A DNA stretch of 64,000 nt from Fallopia convolvulus (Eukaryota > Streptophyta > Magnoliopsida > Caryophyllales > Polygonaceae): NCBI GenBank assembly GCA_964016875.1, contig OZ024720.1, positions 21,393,742 to 21,457,741 on the forward strand. Reading direction: 5' to 3'. Below, piece after piece: positions 1 through 9,569 of this stretch; positions within the stretch are counted from its first letter, which is position 1; every line of letters begins with the position of its first letter. The notes beneath the pieces are model-generated. The model was not told the DNA's origin, made no database searches, and saw nothing but the letters and a program-made list of their open reading frames with translations. Both the position numbers and the translations under genes were made by a program.

Positions 1-2
1 TC

Positions 3-1298
3 CTAGAAAGATTAACACAACATGAATATTTTTGCTACCTTGACGGGTATAGCGGGTTTTGGCAAATCCCTAATCATCCCGATGATCAAGAGAAGACGAC
101 ATTCACATGCCCTTATGGGACTTTTGCCTATAGACGCATGCCTTTTGGTTTATGTAATGAGCCGACAACATTTCAAAGATGCATGATGTCCATCTTCTCC
201 GATATGGTTGAGGATATAGTAGAAGTGTTTATGGATGATTTCTCCGTCTATGGTTCCTCATTTGATGTTTGCTTAGCTAACCTAGACAAGGTTTTGACTA
301 GATGTGAGGAGACTTTCTTGGTGCTTAATTGGGAAAAATGCCACTTCATGGTGAAGGAGGGCATAGTACTAGGACACCTAGTTTCTAGTAGGGGGATAGA
401 AGTAGATAAAGCTAAAGTTGAAATAATTGAAAAACTACCTCCTCCCTCTTGTGTTCGTGATGTTAGGAGTTTCTTAGGTCATGCGGGATTTTATAGACGG
501 TTCATCAAGGATTTTTCTAAGATTGCAAAACCATTGTCTAACCTCTTGATGAAGGATGTTCCCTTTGAATTTTTCGAGGATTGCATGAGTTATTTTTGTA
601 GGTTGAGAGATGCCTTGATCTCGGCTCCAATAATGGCGGCACCCGATTGGAATCTTCCATTCGAGGTGATGTGTGACGCTAGTGATTTCGCCGTAGGGAC
701 CGTCCTTGGGCAAAGGAAGGATGGAAAGTTGCATGCCATCTACTACGCAAGCAAAACTTTGGATGAAACTCAGTGCAATTACACAACGACGGAGAAAGAG
801 TTTCTCGCGATAGTGTTTGCATTTGAGAAATTCCGTTCATATCTTGTGGGATCAAAGGTGATAGTCTTCACGGACCATGCGGCAATCAAATACCTCATGA
901 AGAAGAAAGATGCAAAGCTGAGGCTTCTAAGTTGGATGCTCCTTCTCCAAGAGTTTGACCATGAGATCAAGGAAAAAACCGGTGCGGAAAATGTGGTAGC
1001 TGAACATCTATCCCGTTTTCCCATTGAGTACATGTTGGAGATGGAGGATGGTTTGACTATAGATGATTCAAGAGCAGATGAAGTTCTCATGAGAGGAAAG
1101 GAGGAATGTAAAGGTGGATCGACGAACCAAGTAAGTCGGACCCGAGGTCTAGAACATCGAACCAAAGGCAGGGCAGGTACAAGTGAGTTGGGACCGAGGT
1201 CTTCAACATCGGTCCCGAGTTACCTGTGTGTGTGCGAAGCTAGACCGGCGTCCAACCATGTCGGGCTCGGTACACTTCAATGTCGATCCGTGGAATAA
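3..1298 (+). CDS. Reverse transcriptase (partial) and RNase H of element A
   Basis: Open from the window edge; the frame begins at base 3, well before the first ATG (138). RT motif A reads YLDGYSGF and the YxDD box reads FMDDF, both with catalytic aspartates. RNase H follows (about residues 215-345): CDASDFAVG, TTEKEFLAIVFAFEKFR and FTDHAA carry the first three acidic residues. The last motif reads NVVAEHLSR where element 2 has NLVADHLSR, so the fourth catalytic Asp is Glu. The frame continues through a hypervariable RNase H-integrase linker (about 1080-1290) that holds degenerate TCG...CGA palindromes and stops at 1296-1298, before the integrase zinc region. Enzyme role: copies element RNA to DNA and degrades the RNA strand in the virus-like particle. 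Confidence 0.88.
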   Translation, partial: LERLTQHEYFCYLDGYSGFWQIPNHPDDQEKTTFTCPYGTFAYRRMPFGLCNEPTTFQRCMMSIFSDMVEDIVEVFMDDFSVYGSSFDVCLANLDKVLTRCEETFLVLNWEKCHFMVKEGIVLGHLVSSRGIEVDKAKVEIIEKLPPPSCVRDVRSFLGHAGFYRRFIKDFSKIAKPLSNLLMKDVPFEFFEDCMSYFCRLRDALISAPIMAAPDWNLPFEVMCDASDFAVGTVLGQRKDGKLHAIYYASKTLDETQCNYTTTEKEFLAIVFAFEKFRSYLVGSKVIVFTDHAAIKYLMKKKDAKLRLLSWMLLLQEFDHEIKEKTGAENVVAEHLSRFPIEYMLEMEDGLTIDDSRADEVLMRGKEECKGGSTNQVSRTRGLEHRTKGRAGTSELGPRSSTSVPSYLCVCEARPASNHVGLGTLQCRSVE

Positions 1299-1369
1299 AG
1301 TAAGTTTCCTAACTCGATTCCCATTCCTTCTCGTTCTTCTCCTCCACTCGCCTTCTTTCTATTAGTGCC

Positions 1370-1665
1370 GTAGGACGAGGGGATTCCCCTTGGTTTGCGG
1401 ACTTCGCTACCTTTGTCGTAGGGGGAGTGATCCCACCAAATTTGTCTTATTAATCTAGGAAGAAATTCTTACATGATGCTAGACAATATTTTTGGGATGA
1501 TCCATATCTCTACAAGGAAGGGCGTGATCAAATCTATAGACGGTGTGTGTCAAGTGAAGAGATTGAGAGCATAATTCACCATTACCATTCCTTGCCTACG
1601 GGGGTCACGCTAAGAGTTCCAAAACCACTTCAAAAATTCTTCAATGTGGTTATTATTGGCCAACC
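1370..1665 (+). pseudogene. Broken HHCC zinc region of element A integrase
   Basis: Between the RNase H frame and the integrase core the DNA still translates as the N-terminal integrase region in changing frames: WFADFATF, then a TAA at 1451-1453 where the homologue in element 2 has Gln (CAA to TAA), then FLHDARQYFWDDPYLYKEG, and a histidine pair region with one base missing near 1600 (element 2 reads PTGGHAKG there). The stop and the frameshift separate the zinc region from the intact core downstream, so no full integrase can be made. Confidence 0.75.
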
Positions 1666-2679
1666 ATGTTCAAGGATGTGCATGATTATGTGAGGAAGTG
1701 TGAGGAGTGCCAAAGAGAGGGGAACCTATCAAGGAGGAATGAGACCCCTCAAACTGGCATTCTAGAAGTTGAGTTATTTGATGTATGGGGTATTGATTTC
1801 ATGGGACCATTTCCCACATCAGGGCCTTACAAGTACATCTTGGTAGCCGTGGACTATGTCTCAAAATGGGTGGAGGCCATACCAACAAGAATCAATGATG
1901 CTAGGGTGGTGATGAAGTGCTTGAAAAGCAACATTTTTGCAAGGTTTGGTGTGCCTAGGGTTCTCATAAGTGATGGCGGACCTCATTTCATTGAGAGGTG
2001 CTTCGAGAATGTGTTGATCAAGTATGGGGTGTCTCATCGAGTTGCTACTCCTTATCATCCTCAAACAAGCGGGCAAGTCGAGGTGTCAAACCGTCAAATC
2101 AAGGCTATCTTGGAGAAGACCGTATCTCGATCAAGAAAAGATTGGGCCTCTAAGCTCGATGATGCACTTTGGGCTTATAGAACCGCCTTCAAGACACCTC
2201 TAGGAACTACACCCTTCAATCTAGTTTATGGCAAAGCATGTCATCTTCCGGTAGAGCTTGAGCACAAGGCAAAATGGGCACTCAAAGAGATGAATTGGGA
2301 TATCAACTTGGCCGGTGAGAAAAGGTTTCTAGAGCTTCATGAGTTGGGGGAATTGAGGTTGAAAGCCTATGAGAACTCCAAGTTGTACAAGGAGAAGACC
2401 AAGAAGTGGCATGATAGGAAGTTAATTCCAAAGACCTATCAAACTGGTGACAAGGTTCTCCTTTTCAATTCAAGGCTTAAACTTTTCCCGGGGAAGTTAA
2501 GGACTAGGTGGAGCGGACCATTTGTGGTCCACCGTATCTATGCTCATGGTGCGGTGGACTTGGTTGATGAACGAGGTCATATTTTCAAAGTGAATGGTCA
2601 TCGAGTGAAGAAGTTCTATGACAAGGCCGGTCCAAGCGAAGAAGTTAGAGCCTCATGGGCTCTCGTCCTCGCCAATTGA
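1666..2679 (+). CDS. Integrase core and C-terminus of element A
   Basis: Open frame of 337 codons. The Cys pair of the zinc finger is at the start (CEECQ). The DDE triad is complete: GIDFMGPF (first Asp), LISDGGPHF (second Asp) and the Glu in QVEVSNRQIKAILEKT. The C-terminal part GDKVLLFNSRLKLFPGKL and RTRWSGPFVV is typical of Athila/Tat-type integrases. The function would be strand transfer of the cDNA ends, but the N-terminal zinc region is broken upstream. An exact copy of the polypurine-tract word lies inside the coding sequence at 2020-2030. The start at 1666 is only the first usable codon after the break, not a true initiation site. Confidence 0.9.
   Translation: MFKDVHDYVRKCEECQREGNLSRRNETPQTGILEVELFDVWGIDFMGPFPTSGPYKYILVAVDYVSKWVEAIPTRINDARVVMKCLKSNIFARFGVPRVLISDGGPHFIERCFENVLIKYGVSHRVATPYHPQTSGQVEVSNRQIKAILEKTVSRSRKDWASKLDDALWAYRTAFKTPLGTTPFNLVYGKACHLPVELEHKAKWALKEMNWDINLAGEKRFLELHELGELRLKAYENSKLYKEKTKKWHDRKLIPKTYQTGDKVLLFNSRLKLFPGKLRTRWSGPFVVHRIYAHGAVDLVDERGHIFKVNGHRVKKFYDKAGPSEEVRASWALVLAN
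2020..2030 (+). promoter_or_regulatory. Polypurine-tract word inside integrase (cPPT-like)
   Basis: Exact AAGTATGGGGT, identical to the LTR-proximal tract at 4397-4407. It encodes K-Y-G-V in a conserved part of integrase. The same 11-mer occurs at the equivalent codons of element 2 (22143-22153, - strand) and of the element 3 integrase remnant (29569-29579). Whether it primes plus-strand synthesis is inference. Confidence 0.4.
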
Positions 2680-2782
2680 TCCTAAACATGCCATTAAAGA
2701 ATAAGAAATTGTGAGCTCTTCATACTCTTCTCTCTTGCTTTTAAGTTTTGGTTTCCTTATTTGATGGGGACATCAAAATTTT

Positions 2783-2793
2783 AAGTATGGGGT
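2783..2793 (+). promoter_or_regulatory. Internal polypurine-tract-like word
   Basis: AAGTATGGGGT followed by GGGGGTAAG, about 100 bp after the integrase stop. The same word sits after the post-pol ORF in element 2 (18551-18561) and R (58344-58354) and in element 3 (30051-30061). Confidence 0.4.
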
Positions 2794-3760
2794 GGGGGTA
2801 AGTGTGTTCATGATTTCACTTGATTATGTTTGTTTGTTATTTTGAGGATATTTAGTTTGTGTTTGGGATGTTTGCTTCTTGGTTTGTGGTTTGATGAAAG
2901 ACATGGATGATTAATTTGGTCTTGAATGGATGAGTTTTTGGTTTTAGAGAAATTTTTGCAAAAATCCATAAAAAAAAATTGAAAAAAAATTGTGTTAAAA
3001 ACAACAAAAAGATTTTGTGTTTTGTAGTTTTTGGACTAGAAATTCCCATCTTAGATTGCCAAAATAAAAGCTAATGATGATGTGAGCATGTAAATTCCTT
3101 TGCATATTTTTGGATAGTTTAGCCTCTAAAATGATGTTGCTTTTGATGTGTTCATGATATCTTGCTTGTTTTATTGAACATGTGAGTTCTAGGATGAGTT
3201 CTTATGCAACTAAGTATGAGTGACCCTTGTGAGATTGATTTTTGGCCATTTTAGGGATGCTTGTTCATATTTGCATATACCTCATGTTTCTTGTGTGATT
3301 AGCTCATTCATGCTTAGTAAAACTTGCTATTGCGGTGTTTATCTATTTTCCAAGACCGTCATGAGATTTGTCCTAGCATTGTCACATTGATTTTGAACTT
3401 TATTCTTCTAGTCACATAAATGTTCCATATCCTACCATGAAGTTAATCCTTTGTTTGTAGCCCCGTTCTAGCCTAAGCCTTTGTTTGAAACTCCTCAAAA
3501 ATATTATTCCTAGCCTTATATGACTTGACCCTTATGGGATTGGACTTTAGAAAAGAGGTTTGGATTGTATTTGAAGAGTTGAGATTCTCTTGGGTTTAAG
3601 GGCAAAGAATGGTGTTATGAATCATGTGGGTAGTGCATCTTTGTTGTACAAAAATGAAAAAACGAAAGAAAAGAAAGAAAGAAAATGTTGGAAATGTAAA
3701 GTGGAATGAAAGCAAAGGGCCTAAGTGAAGAAAAAGGGTCCGACCAAGTTACAAGCCACA

Positions 3761-3770
3761 TCGGGCCCGA
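3761..3770. repeat. Palindromic unit TCG-GGCC-CGA, 3' UTR site
   Basis: Single exact TCGGGCCCGA with degenerate GGTCCGA-type partners on both sides. The equivalent sites are 57493-57502 in R, 17656-17690 in element 2 (core TTAA) and about 30745 in element 3 (core GTAC). Confidence 0.7.
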
Positions 3771-4396
3771 TGTCATAAGAAAGTCGGTCCAAATGTAGAA
3801 AGTGTGGAAAATCCAACAAAAAGCCTAAGAGCAAAGATGAAGTGGAATGTTAAGTGAAATTTTGGGTTGAAAGGAAAAATGTTAAGTCTTTTGGGTGAGT
3901 ATGAAGGTAATTCTGGAATTTTGGCGAAGTTGGTGAGAGTTTAGGTTGTTCAATCCCCATTGTAAGCACCACAAGACCAAATAATTCCCACCTTGAAAAA
4001 TACCAAAAGCCCCATTACAACCCGGCCGAATGGAACCTCTTTGAGGACCTCCATTGAGCCAAGTTCGAAATTCTTTGTGTACTTTTCATAAGGCATCTCT
4101 AGGTGGAGGAATTGGTGATATTAGCTTCAATAGTAAAGTCCTTACTTGCATGAATTTTGAGCTTGAGTGTTCATTGCTAAACCCAAACACATGATGAGTG
4201 ATACACATTCACATATCCCTAAAGTGAGGCTTAGTTGCATCAACTCTATTCCTTGGAACACTTAATCATATGTGATGATGTAGTCTTGCTTGAATATCAA
4301 TCACTTGTGCTTAAAATGTGTTTTCATACGAGGCTTTACTTGAAGATTATGTTTCGTTCTTGCTTACATTGTTATTGTTTTAGGACAAGCAAGTTT

Positions 4397-4411
4397 AAGT
4401 ATGGGGTATTT
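4397..4411 (+). promoter_or_regulatory. 3' polypurine tract of element A
   Basis: AAGTATGGGGTATTT immediately before the LTR start TGATGTC. Position and purine content fit the plus-strand primer. The same tract precedes the 3' LTRs of element 2 (16948-16962), element 3 (31424-31438) and R (56854-56868). Confidence 0.75.
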
Positions 4412-4766
4412 TGATGTCTCTTTATTTGGTGGTGTTTTCATATGTGATTTCCTTTGTAAATATGTTTGTTTTTCCCCTTTTCTTGCGTGTTTTGTTCCTT
4501 TTTAGCTTAGTTCCCGTATTTCTATGAGATTCGGAGACTACGCACATTGTATGTGTTTTGTAGGTAATTTGGCATGAATCGAGGATCAATTTGAAGGAGG
4601 ATCGGAGCATGGAGCAAGGCCCGAGCTAAGGAGGAAAGAGAGGAGCAAGTCACGAAGAAGAACAAGAGAAGCCAACAAGAAGAAGGTGGAACGAGGTCCG
4701 TACCGAGTTGCAACAACGCAGGGCCCGACTTGGAAGTTTCCAACCTCGGACCGACATGCACAGCAA

Positions 4767-4799
4767 CTCGGGCCCGAGGTCCTCCGTGTCGGTCCGAGT
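4767..4799. repeat. Palindrome module, LTR A U3
   Basis: CTCGGGCCCGAG at 4767-4778 followed 21 bp downstream by TCGGTCCGAG. The module lies roughly 70-100 bp upstream of the TATA box. Degenerate partners extend from about 4690 to 4830. Confidence 0.8.
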
Positions 4800-4867
4800 C
4801 GGTCACCGGACTACTTGGGCTCCAAGGCACGAAATTGTGGACTTCCACTTTTGCCCCTTATCTAATC

Positions 4868-4874
4868 TATAAAA
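4868..4874 (+). promoter_or_regulatory. TATA box, LTR A
   Basis: TATAAAA followed by GGCCCTCTTGTC. In LTRs B, C and D a TATA box stands at the same relative place after the U3 palindrome module. In the R copy of this LTR the first T is C (CATAAAA, reverse of about 56388-56394). Confidence 0.65.
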
Positions 4875-5557
4875 GGCCCTCTTGTCTTCTAAAAAAAGGG
4901 TTCCCACACTTGGCAAGGAACCAAGAGGATACTTGGAGAGCAAGGAGAAAGGAGAGGAGGAGGAAGAGAGAGAGAATCGGCCAAGAGAGAGGAAGACTTG
5001 ATAGGTTTTGTTGATTAGCTTTGCTTTGCTTTGTTATGATCTTGTGGATTTGGAAACACTTGATTGGAATTTGTGGATTGCTTTTGATTTGAATGAAACC
5101 TTGCTTGGTTTTGAGATTGATGATGTTGATTGCTTTCCCTTTTGATTTGTTTGCTTTCTTTGTTTGCCAAATGGAGTAGATCTCCTTGATCTTGGGTTAT
5201 GGGGGAAAACCCTAGCTAGGTTTGGGCTAGAAACCCCAATTCCATAGCCTTGAGTGTTTGATCTAAGGAATCCACTCTACATAGAGCTACAATTCCTTGC
5301 GAAAGTTGGGAATCAAGGCTTGAGATTGGCAAAGTAGCGAAAGTGAACATGTGTCAATCTGAAGACCTTGCTTCGAAGGGGATTTCCCCAAGGATCGAGG
5401 TGTAGAAGTGGATGGAACGAGGGCGAAGGCACTCGATCCTAGTCCGATCATCACTCATTGCTTGAATTGGGGTGGAAAAGCCTAAATCTACTAGAGAAGG
5501 AACCCAAAAATCACAAGATCTACTTTAAATCTTTGAAGTTCGACAAACCCAGCTACC

Positions 5558-5640
5558 TCGGGCCCGACATACCCAGTGTCGGTCCCGACTTCCTCTTGTC
5601 GCCAACATCGGGCCCGACGTGACCTCAGTGTCGGTCCCGA
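5558..5640. repeat. Palindrome modules, LTR A U5
   Basis: Two pairs: TCGGGCCCGA at 5558-5567 with TCGGTCCCGA 21 bp on, and TCGGGCCCGA at 5608-5617 with TCGGTCCCGA 23 bp on. The distance to the LTR end (165-246 bp) matches the U5 modules of LTRs B and D. Confidence 0.8.
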
Positions 5641-6067
5641 CTGTTCTCTTGATTTCCTTTGTTTTACGCTCTCCTTTCTAGCTTTCTAGTACCTAGGCAC
5701 ATTGATCGAGTAGACTTCCTGAGTGTTCGACACCCACCACGTGCTACAACGGGGTCGGGTTATAAATTGTATCTCTAGACCCTCGCACAACCGTGAGGCG
5801 ATCATCCCATCAATCAAACAACGAGACGTTTGGCTTTCCAAGAAATTCGAAATTCAAAAATAGGGGCGGCGAAGAAACACAACCGTCGGTTGACGTGCCG
5901 AAAGACTCGAGAACATAACCGAACCACCAACGCCTCCCTCTCCCCCTCCGTTTCGCCGCCGTGACACCGGCGTGAAACGCCATAAAACCACCGCCTCCCA
6001 CTAGGGAACGAGACGCTAAAAGAAAGAAAAACGCTGAAAACGCACAAAAGAGAGAATCAAACACTTA

Positions 6068-6240
6068 CTTGTCGGAAGTTGGCGCGAAGAAGGTGGTTGC
6101 GGGCCTGAAAACCATTGAAGACGCTTCGTCTGCTCACCGAAAACCACAAAAACGAAAGAGAGAGAAAGTGAAAAATGCTCGAAGAAGAAGATGAGGAATG
6201 AAGATGGGAGGAATGTGAAAGGGCGCTTTATAAAGCGCGA
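6068..6240 (-). other. Possible first exon and promoter of a truncated host gene
   Basis: Reading on the minus strand: a GCGCTTTATAAAGCGC palindrome holding a TATA box (about 6226-6241), a C/T-rich leader, an ATG near 6115 opening about 15 codons (begins MVFRPATTFF), then AAGTAAGTG, a good splice-donor match. The would-be intron runs to the end of element A at 5804, so if this is a gene it was cut by that insertion. The DNA here is more GC-rich than its surroundings. It could also be part of an unrecognised mobile element. Confidence 0.3.
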
Positions 6241-6319
6241 ACATGAGCCTAACCCGGTTCGGCAAAGGGTTAATGGGCCTGATATCTTTCAAAAAGCCCA
6301 TTAATGAAATAAGAGAGAA

Positions 6320-7400
6320 CAGGCCTAGAAATCATCAAGAGCATAACAGGAGAAAAACCCAAGTGTTCAGCCTCGCAAAAGAAATCCTCTGAAAACGAAT
6401 CCTCGCAAAAGAGATCACCAAACCTCTAACCTCGCTACCCGTGACCCTGAAAGTAAAACCTCCTACCCTGGGTCCGGGGAACCGGCTGTCGCAGATATAT
6501 GACCTGCGGTCCTCGGGACGAGACCCCCAGGCCATGGGGTTGTGATGGTGCGCAAAATAGCGGAATAAGAGGTGGGACCAGGGTACGAGGAATAACGGGA
6601 TTCGACGAGGTTCCCGAGGTTAAACTCAAGGCCTAGTGTCGTACCCCTCTTAAAAAACGACAAATCCATACCTTTGTGAGTCCTCAAGACCTCGATCACG
6701 AGGTCTAAACCACGTTGCTCAAAAGCTGACACCCCCACCCCATCTAACCGTTCAGCGACCACCGCTCTACCGACCAATAATCAACTGCCTCACTCTTGAC
6801 CAATCAAAGAGCTTGATCTCGGGTGTCCCACATCGAGAAAATATCAAAACCTGATTCCTCAAGCCTCTATAAATAGAGAAGAAACTCGTAGGTAGCAAGG
6901 GGTCGAAAAACATCTTGAACTCAAGAACTATCTTGCTCGTTGAAGATCGACGTGTTGAAACATCGTTAAAGATCGCGCTACAGCCAAGTGAAGGTCTACA
7001 AAAAGACTTCAAGTCACCCACAGAATCCCCGCCTTGGTCAAAGATCTCGTTGTATCACCCCGCAGGTCACAACCACCGCGTGCTAAATCAGCTCTTCGAC
7101 CTCGCTACTAAAGCTCGCTACATAGCCTGTTGGGCGTAATCTCACTGATTGTAATCTCGTTATTTGTAACCTCGCAATCTCACTGATTGTAATCTCGTTG
7201 TAACTAGGATATCTCGAACCTTTTTAGATCGAGATCTCGAATACTCTAAGGGAGATATAGGGCGTAATCTCACTGATTGTAATCTCGTTATTTGTAACCT
7301 CGCAATCTGTAATCTCGTGCTAAAAGACATAAATAAAAAGCAAGTGTTCGCACAGTCGAATAAAAGTAATATCATTTCTTGTCTTCTAGCGTTGGTTTAT
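6320..7400 (+). other. Unclassified LTR-like region
   Basis: It has the look of a transcribed LTR: a TATA box in CCTCTATAAATAGAGAAG (about 6863-6880), pyrimidine-rich downstream sequence, and AATAAA-type signals near 7331 and 7360. A 49-bp stretch beginning GGGCGTAATCTCACTG at 7132 is repeated at 7260. I could not define ends or a target duplication. No convincing gene; the short frames are not supported. Confidence 0.35.
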
Positions 7401-8330
7401 TTCGGGTTTCATCATCTACTACAAGTTTTATCCATGAATTCACTAAATCTGATGATGTCTCTAAGAAGCTCAAGAAGGAGGCTGTAAAACCATTTGTAAG
7501 TGTTACGAGAAGTGATCATGTTAGGCGACCGCGTAATTAATAAGTGTTATTTAGAATTATGGATGTAATATAATTATTGTACTCTTTTAACAAAAAATAT
7601 CTCTATCATTTTGGTTGGTTTAGAAAATGGGTGTAACACCTCGTCTTTACATAGGGCGCTACTCGGTCGTAGACCTTACCATGTACTACTTCATTAGGTG
7701 AATTGAGAACAATACTTTATCTTACAAAGTAGGCACGACGAGAAAACTTAATAAATTATCCAACTTTTTACTTATTAAAACCTAGAAAACATACTTATAC
7801 ATGTATACACGAAAACATAAATATCTAAATTCGACAAAACACTAATGTTAGTGTACAAAAATTCCATCTTCAATGCACTAAATGAATACTCCTTCCTCTT
7901 CCGTTCCAAACTGATTCTTCCAACCTATAACCTGCAAAACAATGGAAACAAGGGGCGGGGACCCTCTAATACACCTTCGATTCCTAAGTCATAATAGCGG
8001 TCTGTCGAATTGAACATCGAGGTACAACAAGAAAGAAAGAAATCCAGCGAATATGGATCTTTCTTGAACATTCAAGCTAAGCGAATATTAGCAAAGCTCT
8101 CAATATGTTCCGATATGCAACATGTGGCTCTCTCTACACCACGAAGACGTGTATTTATAATGGAAGAAAGAGAGTCATGGGGGTCGAAAATTATATCTCC
8201 TGGGCTAGTCAACTGCCTTAGAGCCCAAGCAAAGAATATTCCACCCCTTCTCCAAATTTAATTCTATCTTATTTGAAAGATAAAAGCTCTCATACGTAAT
8301 ATTTAATAAATACCTTTATGGTGATAACAA
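7401..8330. other. Unassigned sequence
   Basis: A short coding-like stretch on the + strand ends near 7540 (a Lys/Val-rich tail, KKLKKEAVKPFVSV), possibly a remnant of an exon. From about 7631, TGTAACACCTCG resembles the start of some plant gypsy LTRs, but no end was found. Nothing else recognisable. Confidence 0.3.
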
Positions 8331-8339
8331 AAATAATAA

Positions 8340-9457
8340 GGAGTTTTCCTTATGGTGCCCTTGAGCTTTTGACATTTCCTTTTAGTACCCAGGAAAAAAA
8401 ATTATTCCTTTTGGTACCCCTATAGTTTTAAAAAAGTTCTATCAGTAGCCTTAATTGAACTAAACCTAAATTCCATCCACTTTTTTATGTTTTCCGTCAA
8501 TGAATTCATAAAAAAAACATGGAAAGTCGGTGAGACACTCGACACAGACGAGCGAGGCCTTTGATATCGCGAGTTAGAAGACACATGGAAAGTCGGTGAG
8601 GTCAAACGCTGGTGAGGTTGCATCGGATATTAACCCCCAGTTCAATTGAATGAAGTTGCATCAGAAAAATACACTCCCCAGTTCAATTGAATGAAGTTGC
8701 ATCAGAAAAATACACTACACCCAGTTCAATTAAATGAAGTTGGATCAGAAAAATACACACCCCCAATTCAATTGAATGAAGTTGCATCCACATTTTTATA
8801 TGGATTTTGCCTAGATTTTTGTAAATCTTGCCTAAATTATCATCCTTCATAAATACCATCCGTTGTCTGAAACCCTTGAATTTCTCCCAACTCCGCTCAT
8901 CCAGGCCTCTACTCTCGGTAGTCGGTATGTATATTGTTCTTGTTTTTACTTCTTAAAGATTTTTGCTTTGGGCTGATCTAATCTCCTAGTGATTTTGTGT
9001 TTTATTGCTGATGTGAATATAGAAAAGGAAAAGAAAAAACGGATTCTTTCTTATTTGATTCGCAAAAGCTCAGTGTATTTTTCTGATGCAACTTCATTCA
9101 ATTGAACTGGGGGTTATTATCTGATGCAACATCACCGGCGTTCGACCTCACCGGCCTTGATGGTGTCTTCTACCTTGCGATATCAGAGACCTCGCTCGTA
9201 TGTGTTGTAGAGTGTCGAGAGAGAGAGTTGGGTAAAAGCAAAAATAACAGAGGGATAAAAAAAGGGAAATAGGTATGTTATTTTCTTTTATGAATTCATT
9301 GACGGAAAACATAAAAAGTGGATGGAATTTGGATTTAGTACGTTTAAGGCTACTGATAGAACCTTTTTAAAACTATAGGGGAACCAAAAGGAATAAATTT
9401 TTTTTCTTGGGAACCAAAAGGAAATGTTGAAAGCTCAGGGGCACAAAGGGAAATCCC
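8340..9457. mobile_element. Mutator-like inverted-repeat element (non-autonomous)
   Basis: The two ends are imperfect inverted copies over about 300 bp (8340-8640 against 9110-9457), beginning GGAGTTTTCC on the left and ending GGAAATCCC on the right. Exact 9-bp direct repeats AAATAATAA flank it at 8331-8339 and 9458-9466. Length and duplication size fit a MULE-type MITE or foldback element. No transposase frame. The interior left half holds four tandem copies (about 8632-8795) of a 40-45 bp unit containing TTCAATTGAA. Confidence 0.75.
8632..8795. repeat. Four tandem ~45-bp repeats inside the inverted-repeat element
   Basis: The unit reads roughly CCCAGTTCAATTGAATG then AAGTTGCATCAGAAAAATAC, four times with minor differences. 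A single reverse copy lies at about 9070-9112, so the expansion is on one arm only. Confidence 0.75.
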
Positions 9458-9569
9458 AAATAATAATTATGGTAGCTATGTTTATTTTACCCGGTCACAA
9501 ATGCACCACCTACGACGTTATATACGTAGGATACAGAGGTGTACTAATCGAAGTGACCATGTGGATTAG

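Larger units (their letters stand above)
2680..4411 (+). other. 3' untranslated region of element A
   Basis: No credible gene. It contains the T/G-rich PPT-like block at 2783-2793, a palindrome TCGGGCCCGA at 3761-3770 about 640 bp upstream of the LTR, and an A/G-rich stretch near 3655-3690. It aligns by eye with element R in reverse (about 56854-58450), including the phrase around 4020 that marks the 3' UTR of all families here (CATTACAACCCGGCCGAATG, also near 31043). Confidence 0.75.
1..5804 (+). mobile_element. Ty3/gypsy element A (Athila/Tat-like), 3' half
   Basis: LTR retrotransposon entering from the left edge: reverse transcriptase, RNase H, integrase, a 1.7-kb 3' UTR, polypurine tract and 3' LTR, all on the + strand. 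Gag and protease lie outside the window. The integrase stop runs straight into a 3' UTR whose first stretch (from about 2680) matches the sequence after the post-pol ORF of element R (58330-58450, reverse), and both share the same LTR family. A therefore has pol but no post-pol ORF, the converse of R. The element carries a stop and frameshifts, so it is not autonomous. The Athila/Tat assignment is from the RT, RNase H and integrase wording and from element organisation. Confidence 0.9.
4412..5804 (+). repeat. 3' LTR of element A (1393 bp)
   Basis: Starts TGAT after the polypurine tract and ends ATCA, so the ends are inverted. The end was set by comparison with the LTR of R (55443-56853): similarity stops just after GCGATCA. 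TATA box at 4868-4874, a GA-rich tract at about 4952-4984, palindromic modules upstream of the TATA (4690-4830) and in U5 (5558-5640). Overlapping Arg/Gly-rich frames in the U3 are by-products of the palindromes, not genes. Confidence 0.88.

Noticed and set aside
4522..5014. Overlapping Arg/Gly/Ser-rich frames on both strands of LTR A
   Set aside because: They arise because the GC-rich palindromes read open on both strands; they are in the U3 with no conserved protein.
6335..6777. Three overlapping minus-strand frames
   Set aside because: No start context, no domain, and they lie in an LTR-like region with the transcribed features on the other strand.
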